From an uncultured Eubacterium sp. (lineage in GTDB: Bacteria; Bacillota; Clostridia; Lachnospirales; Lachnospiraceae), in assembly GCA_910584595.1 (NCBI GenBank), contig CAJUBQ010000126.1:1-11689 (forward strand): a stretch of DNA of 11,689 nucleotides, read 5' to 3'. Shown piece after piece: positions 1-5,783 of the stretch (positions are counted from its first letter, which is position 1; every line of letters starts with the position of its first letter). The position numbers were made by a program, and so were the translations under genes. A model generated the notes under the pieces. The model ran no database searches. It had not been told where the DNA came from and was given only the letters and a program-made list of their open reading frames with translations.

Positions 1-55
1 ACAATCGCCCTTGAATGTCACAAAGTTGACGTTTTTCAAGTGTAAGATTTTCCAT
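1..55 (-). CDS. 5' end of a small gene overlapping the DUF3990 gene (partial)
   Basis: An ATG at 55-53 opens a frame that stays open to the window edge, giving 18 residues beginning MENLTLEKRQLCDIQGRL. An AGGNAGGTGA-like ribosome binding site lies a few bases upstream, at about 61-70. The start lies inside the last codons of the DUF3990 gene, a 20-bp overlap that suggests translational coupling. From memory, DUF3990 genes are often next to short genes (DUF3791 or an unnamed small family) thought to be the partner or antitoxin, and a start like this fits the unnamed type. An alternative ATG at 60-58 in another frame has the Shine-Dalgarno sequence too close. Too little is visible for a firm family call. 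Confidence 0.5.
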   Translation of the reverse strand, partial: MENLTLEKRQLCDIQGRL

Positions 56-719
56 TCCATTCACCTGCCTTTAATATTTCATCGAAAAACCGGCCATCGC
101 GACGATATCTCCGGCAAATTTCATCTGCCATAGCAATCCCTTTTGAACGTTTTTCTTCACTTTCTTGTTTTAGCTTATCCAGATCATCCTTAGAAAGATT
201 TTTTGCATCTATGATTTTAATTTTTTTACATGCCTTTTCTGTTAAAGCCACATATTGTTTACCCAATTTCAATGCTGAAAGACTATTAATAAGTGCAAGA
301 TCTGTAATCTCTCCATTGAAAAACCGATCCAGAACGACAAACATTCTATCGTTTGCAATATAGCCAATTATCATATCACAATCTTTACTTAATTTTGCAA
401 TATGCTGATAAATGGAAGAATGTTTCACGGACGCCATCTTACCACGATGATATGCAACTAATAATGCCCACTGCAGCCCAATTTTTACATCAGGAATTTC
501 CAGCCCTGAAAGATCAACGCTCAATGTATATATGACAGGATTGGGATAATTACAAATTAAAGTGAGTGGCTGAATACGATCCGTTCCCATATAAAAACCT
601 TTTCCAAAATCACAGCGTTCCCGACTTACAGGTGCAATATCACCGCAAATCCCCGATTTGGAGCCATGATAAAGCGTTACTATTTTATTCATTTCTGTTC
701 TCATTTCAGAGTTTTTCAT
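36..719 (-). CDS. DUF3990 protein, ADP-ribosyltransferase-like toxin candidate
   Basis: The protein is 227 aa. I chose the ATG at 719 because GGGAGGT sits 5-11 bases upstream; the frame is open further upstream but there it overlaps the alpha-glucosidase 3' end. Family hallmarks are YHGS at residues 17-20, DFGKGFY at 37-43, the core DCDMIIGYIANDRMF at about 113-127, and ALTEKA at 158-163. These match the DUF3990 family as I remember it, which is associated with the ADP-ribosyltransferase fold and found beside small DUF3791-type genes in Firmicutes. Residues 176-227 form a charged helical C-terminal extension. There is no signal peptide, so it should act in the cytoplasm. A small gene overlaps its 3' end and is the likely partner; no small gene lies upstream, where a DUF3791 gene is often seen. 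The family call is firm. Toxin activity is inferred from family context, and the target is unknown. Confidence 0.8.
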   Translation of the reverse strand: MKNSEMRTEMNKIVTLYHGSKSGICGDIAPVSRERCDFGKGFYMGTDRIQPLTLICNYPNPVIYTLSVDLSGLEIPDVKIGLQWALLVAYHRGKMASVKHSSIYQHIAKLSKDCDMIIGYIANDRMFVVLDRFFNGEITDLALINSLSALKLGKQYVALTEKACKKIKIIDAKNLSKDDLDKLKQESEEKRSKGIAMADEICRRYRRDGRFFDEILKAGEWNGKSYT

Positions 720-740
720 AACTACCTCCCGATGAACCTC

Positions 741-768
741 ATTATATCGAACCGATTTTATAGCGCAA
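741..768 (-). promoter_or_regulatory. Candidate promoter for the DUF3990 gene
   Basis: On the minus strand a perfect TATAAT (746-741) is preceded, with a 16-bp spacer, by TTGCGC (768-763), a weak -35 box. Transcription would start near 735, just upstream of the GGGAGGT ribosome binding site. The elements overlap the alpha-glucosidase stop codon. The DUF3990 gene could therefore be expressed independently, although read-through from the alpha-glucosidase gene (39-bp gap, no terminator seen) is equally possible. Confidence 0.4.
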
Positions 769-2791
769 GCTGCTCTTTCGTCCGCACCACTTTCTTCCAT
801 TCACTCTGCGGGGTATACTGTTTTGATATTCCATCATCCTCATACAGCACATACTCCGCCGTCGGTTCGGCAAACCCTATCCATTCATACTGTACGTCAT
901 CCAAATCCGCAGTCGATCTCACATTTTCATCCACTGCCGCAAGCGGTATCATATGGCCCTTTTTTATAAAAATAATGACTTCATTTAATGCAACATCTAC
1001 ATAATGATGCCCTTGTTCCATTCTTTGAAAACTCCTGTCCTCTGGTGAACGCATCCGTACCATCAGCATCTCCTGCGGCAGATAAACGTAGCGTCCCGTA
1101 GCATTTTGCCTGTATACCGGAGCAATCATCATACTGTCTCCGACCATCAGCTGATCTTCTACCTGCGGCGCATGGGCATCCTGCGGATAGTCAAACGCCA
1201 ATGGCCTGAAATACATTTCGTTCTTTAACGCACATTTCATAAATTCACTGTAGATATATGGCAGCAGACTATAACGCATACGGATAATATTACGAAAATC
1301 TTTCGTCTGTGCAAAACGGTAAGCTTCCTGCTCTCTTGTTCCGGCTGCCGCATGGTTACGCATCAGCGGCGTAAAAATGCCAAACTCCAGCCAGCGCATC
1401 AAAAGATCCTCTGTCGCGTCTGCTCCAAATCCTCCAATATCGGAACCGGTATATAAAATCCCGCACATATTCAATGACGGCATTTGCTGAATGCTCAGCA
1501 ATAAATGACTCCACCATGATGCATTATCTCCTGTCCAGATTCCCCCATACCGATGCATCCCAATATAGGAAGAACGGGAAAACAGCAGCGTACGCTTCTC
1601 TGGCGCAATCTGGTCAAACGCTTCTGCCGCTGCCTTCGTCATATTGTACCCGTAAAGGTTATGTACCTGATCGTGACAGACTTTCACACCGTCCATATTA
1701 TGCCAGATTCTTCTATAATCATCTTCATTATTCGAAAGTCCGTCCACAAGCCCTTTCATATGATAAAACAAATGCAGATCCAGATTTTCATCTTTCATCG
1801 CCGCCACTTCTTCCATCACCTGTTTCAGATTTTTTTCTGAATAAAAGATAGCAGGCTCGTTCATATCATTCCAAAATCCGTCAATTCCCTGATCCATGAG
1901 CAGTTTATATTTTCCTCCAAACCATGCTCTTGCTTTTGCATTTAAAAAATCCGGAAAATGGGATTTTCCCGGCCATACTGCTCCCGTAAAATCCTCTCCA
2001 TCCTCATCCTTGCAAAAATAATGATTTTGTACGCCTTCCTCATAAATCGAATAGCCTTCTTCGATCTTTACTCCGGCATCAATAATTGGAACAAGATGGA
2101 TGCCCTGCGCTCTCATCTCCTGTACAAATTGTTCAAAATCCGGGAATTTTTCCGCATCGACCGTAAAATCCTTAAAATTTTCCATATAATCAATATCCAT
2201 ATATACTGCATCTAATGGAATGCCTTTGTCATGATATCCTTTTACAACTTCACGAATATCTTCTGCACAGGCATATCCCCAACGGGACTGCTGATAACCA
2301 AACGCCCATTTTGGCGCAATGTAACTTGTTCCGACAAGCTCTCGAAACTGCTTTACGATTTCTTTTAAACTGCCCCCTTCTATCGTATAGATGGCACAAT
2401 CACATCCGGCTGTAATACTAAGCCTGTCCATGTCCGTTTCTCCGACATCAAAGACCACTCGCGCGGGATCATCTACAAATATGCCAAATGAACCTCCGTT
2501 TTTTCTGCTTAAAATCAGGAAGTTATGCGCTCCATACAAAGAATGCTTATTTTCCAGATGAAACGGATCGTCAGTCGCATGACTGATATATGTAAATCCA
2601 CGCTTATTGATTCCTCGTACCTGTTCCCCTAAACCATAAACGACATCTTCCGCGTTCATCTGGCAGGATAATGCAATCCCTTTATCCGATTTTGTCAGCT
2701 GCATCAAGTGAAACGGCTGTGCACTCTGTGAAATTGTAAGAACGACAGCGCCCGTGTCAATTGGCTGTCCAAAGCTGTATTTTTCAATCAT
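758..2791 (-). CDS. GH31 family alpha-glucosidase, cytoplasmic
   Basis: This 677-aa retaining alpha-glucosidase releases glucose from the non-reducing ends of alpha-glucan oligosaccharides. An N-terminal beta-sandwich spans about 1-155, the TIM barrel about 160-510, and beta domains the rest. The GH31 signature WNDMNEP (307-313) gives nucleophile Asp309, and WTGDN (419-423) gives acid/base Asp422. The segment QSRWGY (168-173) has Trp where maltose-preferring relatives often carry Tyr; in human intestinal and gut-bacterial GH31 enzymes this position shifts preference between alpha-1,6 and alpha-1,4 links, so isomaltose-type activity is plausible. There is no signal peptide. Size and layout resemble the Ruminococcus obeum enzyme Ro-alphaG1 (about 660 aa). 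The ATG at 2791 has GGAGG at 2800-2804. The gene appears intact and has its own sigma-A-type promoter. Family certain; exact substrate inferred. Confidence 0.95.
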   Translation of the reverse strand: MIEKYSFGQPIDTGAVVLTISQSAQPFHLMQLTKSDKGIALSCQMNAEDVVYGLGEQVRGINKRGFTYISHATDDPFHLENKHSLYGAHNFLILSRKNGGSFGIFVDDPARVVFDVGETDMDRLSITAGCDCAIYTIEGGSLKEIVKQFRELVGTSYIAPKWAFGYQQSRWGYACAEDIREVVKGYHDKGIPLDAVYMDIDYMENFKDFTVDAEKFPDFEQFVQEMRAQGIHLVPIIDAGVKIEEGYSIYEEGVQNHYFCKDEDGEDFTGAVWPGKSHFPDFLNAKARAWFGGKYKLLMDQGIDGFWNDMNEPAIFYSEKNLKQVMEEVAAMKDENLDLHLFYHMKGLVDGLSNNEDDYRRIWHNMDGVKVCHDQVHNLYGYNMTKAAAEAFDQIAPEKRTLLFSRSSYIGMHRYGGIWTGDNASWWSHLLLSIQQMPSLNMCGILYTGSDIGGFGADATEDLLMRWLEFGIFTPLMRNHAAAGTREQEAYRFAQTKDFRNIIRMRYSLLPYIYSEFMKCALKNEMYFRPLAFDYPQDAHAPQVEDQLMVGDSMMIAPVYRQNATGRYVYLPQEMLMVRMRSPEDRSFQRMEQGHHYVDVALNEVIIFIKKGHMIPLAAVDENVRSTADLDDVQYEWIGFAEPTAEYVLYEDDGISKQYTPQSEWKKVVRTKEQLAL

Positions 2792-2830
2792 AATATTGCC
2801 CTCCTGCTTTGCTTGTCTGTAATTTATTTC

Positions 2831-2859
2831 AAGATAGCAAAAACAACAGGAAAAGTCAA
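2831..2859 (-). promoter_or_regulatory. Sigma-A-type promoter of the GH31 gene
   Basis: On the minus strand, TTGACT (2859-2854), a 17-bp spacer and TATCTT (2836-2831) form a near-consensus vegetative promoter. Transcription would begin near 2824, about 33 bases before the ATG at 2791, and the GGAGG site (2804-2800) falls inside that short leader. No clear CcpA cre site was seen next to it. Confidence 0.7.
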
Positions 2860-2950
2860 TAAACTTACAATTTATAAGAAAGGAACTTTTTGACGCTGAT
2901 ACTCTATCTGTTCATTTTCTGCAAAATAACATCTTATTCTGCCAAGCACA

Positions 2951-2979
2951 TTGTTTTTTGTATCATAAACCAATATAAT
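2951..2979 (+). promoter_or_regulatory. Candidate promoter for the secreted protein gene
   Basis: TTGTTT (2951-2956) is followed after exactly 17 bases by a perfect TATAAT (2974-2979). The -35 box matches consensus only in its first three bases. If used, the transcript would start near 2986 and carry a leader of about 200 bases before the ATG at 3189. A TATAAA at 3167-3172 lies too close to the ribosome binding site to serve as the -10 box. Confidence 0.4.
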
Positions 2980-3188
2980 CAATGTCGTAGTTTTAAGTGA
3001 TGTTTTATGAAACATAATCCCTGTATTCCTCAGAATTATGGAAAAGAACGCAAATTTTTTTATAAAGGAGGTTTTAAACGAAATCAAAATATCAAGTGTT
3101 CCAAAGATTCACATATCAGAAATCTTCTAAGTATGTGAACATAACACACTTAAAAAATTAGAATCGTATAAACAAGGAGAACTGTACA

Positions 3189-4628
3189 ATGAAAAAAAGA
3201 TTAAAAAGTATATCTGTATGCCTGTTAACAGCATGTCTGACTATGAATATGACGGCTTTTGCAAATGCCGCAACTGCTACGGTATTTCAGGGAGATACTC
3301 CAAATTCCGGTGATGTGGAAGCATTTGAACGGGAATTAAAAGCAAACAACTATACAGTAACTTATAAAGGATTTAGAGGAAATTATACATCTTCAAGCTC
3401 ACCGGCAACCGGAAGCAATCTTAACTCTGCCAGCCGAAGCGGAAATGATGTCATCTATTGGAGCAGCCATGGTTCTGGAACACCAAGTTTAAATGTAATA
3501 AACGGTCCTTCGTTTAACACATTAAATTATTTTAATCCAACGCAGTCTTCACCGCTTAAAATTGCAATTTTCGGAGCTTGCTACCAATTAGATGGCAACA
3601 CAAACAGACAGTCCTTTGCAAGTAAAATGCGTAATTCAAATGTGAGAGTGATTGCAGGCTATCATGAACAAGCTCCATCCTCTCAAGATGTGACTTGTAT
3701 AAATAAATACTTTGAAGCAGTCAAAGACGGAAACTCTGTACGCTATTCGTGGGAAGCCGCAAATGCGTACGTTGGTAAAAGCGGTTCTTGGATTACACTC
3801 AACTATCAGGACACAAAAAATGAATATTATAGAATGCCTGGATACAAAAATGAAAGAAATAGTACATATCCTACACCAACATCCTCAACACCGATTTATC
3901 GTTATTGGGGATTATCAAATTCTGCGGCGCCGGTAAATGCTCTTGCAAATGAACCTTATGATGAAATTCCTGTAAAACTTTCAGAGACAAGTCATTCTCA
4001 AAAAGTCAGATCCGATAAAGTATCCGATCTTATGCCAGATTCCATTCGCCAATCAGCAGACGGAACACAAAGAATTACATTCAGGGAACCAGAAAATCAT
4101 GAATTAAACAATCCTGACCTGGCAGACAATACTGCCAGAGAACTTTTAGAAAATCAATTTGCATTAAACGATGTAACCGAACATGCCATTGCAGAAGAAT
4201 CTTTCGTAATGTGCGCAGAAATCAAACCGGATGGTACGGACGGAGAAGAAGAACTCATCGCTAAACGATTAATCTATACGAATAACTTATATGGAATACC
4301 GATAGAAGGTAATATGATTTCAGTGGGTGTCGATGAAAACGGTGTTTATGATATTATTGACACTTGGAAAGACGTAAAACCAGATTCTGCATCCACCTAT
4401 GGCAGAAGCCAGGCGCTTGAATATACAGATGCGGTCACGGCAGCAGAAGAATATTTTTCTGCAAAAGAAGCAAATCCTGGCCCTATCACAGAAAGTCGGT
4501 TAATTTATGCACAGAATGACGCAAACGATTATGAACTTTCCTATGCATTAAAGTATACAAATGGAGCAGAAATATATGTAAGTCTTCTGGATTTAGATGT
4601 TACGCTTGTAAGAAATGCAGATATCTAA
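3189..4628 (+). CDS. Secreted caspase-fold (clan CD-like) cysteine peptidase candidate with C-terminal PepSY/FTP-like region
   Basis: The protein is 479 aa. The ATG follows AAGGAG with about nine bases spacing. A Sec signal peptide is clear: KKR, a hydrophobic stretch at 8-24, and probable cleavage after AFANA or AFANAA (27-28). Residues 30-215 form a domain with two features typical of clan CD peptidases: hydrophobic strand plus HG (DVIYWSSHGSG, His94), then hydrophobic strand plus AC (KIAIFGACY, Cys131). It continues with VRVIAGYHE (152-160) and a W-E-A-A-N segment (188-192), a pattern I associate with DUF6345-type proteins. Residues 300-479 resemble two PepSY/FTP propeptide-like modules, seen in EGNMISVGVDENG (373-385) and in the strands at 436-463, and could be inhibitory. 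There is no lipobox, sortase motif or dockerin, so it is probably released. It is more A+T rich than the flanking sugar genes. Reading frame and secretion are firm; peptidase activity is inference. Confidence 0.6.
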   Translation: MKKRLKSISVCLLTACLTMNMTAFANAATATVFQGDTPNSGDVEAFERELKANNYTVTYKGFRGNYTSSSSPATGSNLNSASRSGNDVIYWSSHGSGTPSLNVINGPSFNTLNYFNPTQSSPLKIAIFGACYQLDGNTNRQSFASKMRNSNVRVIAGYHEQAPSSQDVTCINKYFEAVKDGNSVRYSWEAANAYVGKSGSWITLNYQDTKNEYYRMPGYKNERNSTYPTPTSSTPIYRYWGLSNSAAPVNALANEPYDEIPVKLSETSHSQKVRSDKVSDLMPDSIRQSADGTQRITFREPENHELNNPDLADNTARELLENQFALNDVTEHAIAEESFVMCAEIKPDGTDGEEELIAKRLIYTNNLYGIPIEGNMISVGVDENGVYDIIDTWKDVKPDSASTYGRSQALEYTDAVTAAEEYFSAKEANPGPITESRLIYAQNDANDYELSYALKYTNGAEIYVSLLDLDVTLVRNADI

Positions 4629-4668
4629 AACACACTTGCTCAAATAGAGCGTTATATTAGAAATTTGC

Positions 4669-4706
4669 AGGTATAGTGAATGATTCACCGATCATTTACT
4701 ATACCT
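4669..4706. repeat. Inverted repeat 1, 16-bp stem, 6-base loop
   Basis: AGGTATAGTGAATGAT at 4669-4684 pairs with 4691-4706 around the loop TCACCG; the only imperfection is one G-T wobble. It lies 40 bp after the stop of the secreted protein gene. No T-tract follows on either strand, so it is not a standard intrinsic terminator, although so strong a hairpin could still stabilise the mRNA 3' end. Its right arm abuts and slightly overlaps inverted repeat 2. Confidence 0.8.
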
Positions 4707-4746
4707 TAGGAACTGTTCAAACGTTATTTCTGAACAGTTCCTAAGG
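4704..4746. repeat. Inverted repeat 2, perfect 16-bp stem, 11-base loop
   Basis: CCTTAGGAACTGTTCA at 4704-4719 pairs perfectly with 4731-4746 around an 11-base loop (AACGTTATTTC). The bases after it are AAAAGTC rather than a T-run, so factor-independent termination is not obvious in either direction. Bases 4704-4706 are shared with repeat 1, so the two full-length hairpins cannot both form completely. The tandem arrangement (78 bp in total) resembles small dispersed palindromic elements in Firmicutes, but whether it is repeated elsewhere in the genome cannot be seen here. Confidence 0.8.
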
Positions 4747-4796
4747 GAAAAGTCAGACATTACGATATATTATACACTTTGAGGTGACAGGTAACT

Positions 4797-5783
4797 ATGA
4801 AAAAAAAATTTTTATCAGGAATATGCATCGTACTGTTTTTTGGATGTCTGTTTTTTCTGATCTCAGGAAAAATAAAAAAGCCAGACAGTAATATAGTGAC
4901 AGACAAATCTTTTGCCCCCGCACAATCTGAACAGAACAATAAAACAGAAAGAAACATCTCTCCCAAAAATACTTCCGATAAAATTATTTCCAAAGACAAT
5001 ACTTCCCCAAAAAATAGTTCAAAAGACAAGATTGTAAAAGAAAATCTATCCAAAAAAGATACTTCTGATACAAATACAGCAAACATAATGATTGAAAAGG
5101 ATGGAAATCTCTTTCTGGCAGAAGGGAATATCAACGAAGCATTTTCCTTTTTGCCGGGCTATAAAAAAATACCTGTACAAATGGAAAATATCAACGAGAA
5201 TTTTATTCAGATATTCAAATATTTGCAAAAGTCCGAAAAAAGGAAAAACGAAACTCCATTGGAGCGTCTGGATGGTGCAGGAATAAGTGTAAATTATAAT
5301 TATCAGGGAAAAGACTGTTTCCTGACATTATATTCTGCCGCTGATAATCAATCCGTTCTGGTAAATATAAGCGGTGGAGATTTTCTTTATAGTGAAATGT
5401 TAGTTTCGAAAGAAGCTCATCAGTTTATTCATAAACAATCCGGATGGAAGGAATTTGATTTGGCAGAACTAAATCAAATAAATTCAATAACCGCTCAGAT
5501 TGTTGAAGGGTACCAGGCCAGTAATGAAACGGTTATTTTTTCCAAAGATGAAACAAAAGATATCATAAACAGCCTCCTTTCGTCTGCATATGTATCAGAC
5601 GAAGGAAGCTGTGGATATAATATACAACTTCAGTTTTATAAAGACGACAACTTTTTGTATCAGGGTTATCTTTCAGGAGACAGCTGCGCTCAAATAGGTC
5701 TGGAAAGCCAGTATTTTCATATTGACAGCGATACGATCAGACAGATATACAAAAAACTAAACTATGATATGCCTGTCCGTTAA
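4797..5783 (+). CDS. Membrane-anchored extracellular protein of unknown function with low-complexity stalk
   Basis: The protein is 328 aa. The ATG follows GAGGTGA (4780-4786). A short KKK head and a hydrophobic segment at about 8-24 form an N-terminal anchor; Cys17 is preceded by FFG, a poor lipobox, so a transmembrane anchor is likelier than lipidation. Residues 28-95 are a stalk rich in Ser, Thr, Asn, Lys and Asp with degenerate repeats (SPKNTSDK, SKDNTSPKNSSKDK, SKKDTSD). The folded part appears to hold two similar modules, about 98-215 and 230-322, each with a helix followed by strands ending in a GDFLYS- or GDSCAQ-like turn. This recalls small extracellular domains common in Lachnospiraceae, but I do not recognise the family. 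It follows the secreted caspase-like gene on the same strand after 168 bp. Its last 27 bp overlap the convergent debranching enzyme gene. It is markedly A-rich. Confidence 0.75.
   Translation: MKKKFLSGICIVLFFGCLFFLISGKIKKPDSNIVTDKSFAPAQSEQNNKTERNISPKNTSDKIISKDNTSPKNSSKDKIVKENLSKKDTSDTNTANIMIEKDGNLFLAEGNINEAFSFLPGYKKIPVQMENINENFIQIFKYLQKSEKRKNETPLERLDGAGISVNYNYQGKDCFLTLYSAADNQSVLVNISGGDFLYSEMLVSKEAHQFIHKQSGWKEFDLAELNQINSITAQIVEGYQASNETVIFSKDETKDIINSLLSSAYVSDEGSCGYNIQLQFYKDDNFLYQGYLSGDSCAQIGLESQYFHIDSDTIRQIYKKLNYDMPVR

Larger units (their letters stand above)
2792..3188. other. Divergent intergenic region, 397 bp, A+T rich
   Basis: This spacer separates the minus-strand alpha-glucosidase from the plus-strand secreted protein. 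It holds the alpha-glucosidase promoter (2831-2859), a candidate plus-strand promoter (2951-2979) and a perfect Shine-Dalgarno sequence AAAGGAGGT at 3064-3072 that has no ATG, GTG or TTG at a normal distance. Two short frames are open: 43 codons from an ATG at 3007 (plus) and 48-71 codons ending at 2872 (minus). Neither has a convincing ribosome binding site and start together, so neither is called. No riboswitch or RNA gene was recognised. Confidence 0.6.

Noticed and set aside
720..800. N-terminal extension of the DUF3990 protein to position 800
   Set aside because: It would overlap the end of the GH31 gene, whereas the ATG at 719 has a perfect ribosome binding site and the conserved domain starts just after it.
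2872..3087. Minus-strand open frame of 71 codons (48 from an internal ATG) upstream of the GH31 promoter
   Set aside because: The longest version needs a TTG start and no good ribosome binding site precedes either start. I see no domain, and the A+T-rich spacer makes chance open frames likely.
3007..3138. Plus-strand open frame of 43 codons beginning MKHNPC in the leader of the secreted-protein gene
   Set aside because: No proper Shine-Dalgarno sequence precedes its ATG, and the composition looks like translated noncoding A-rich DNA. It is mentioned only as part of the leader observation.
4669..4746. Intrinsic transcription terminator after the secreted-protein gene
   Set aside because: The hairpins are strong but neither strand has a T-run right after the stem, so I list them as inverted repeats instead.
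4768..4773. TATTAT as the -10 box of a promoter for the anchored-protein gene
   Set aside because: The implied start point falls on the ribosome binding site and no -35 box is present at the right distance.
4797..4875. Lipoprotein signal at Cys17 of the anchored protein
   Set aside because: The residues before the Cys are FFG and the hydrophobic stretch continues well past it, which fits a transmembrane anchor better than a lipobox.
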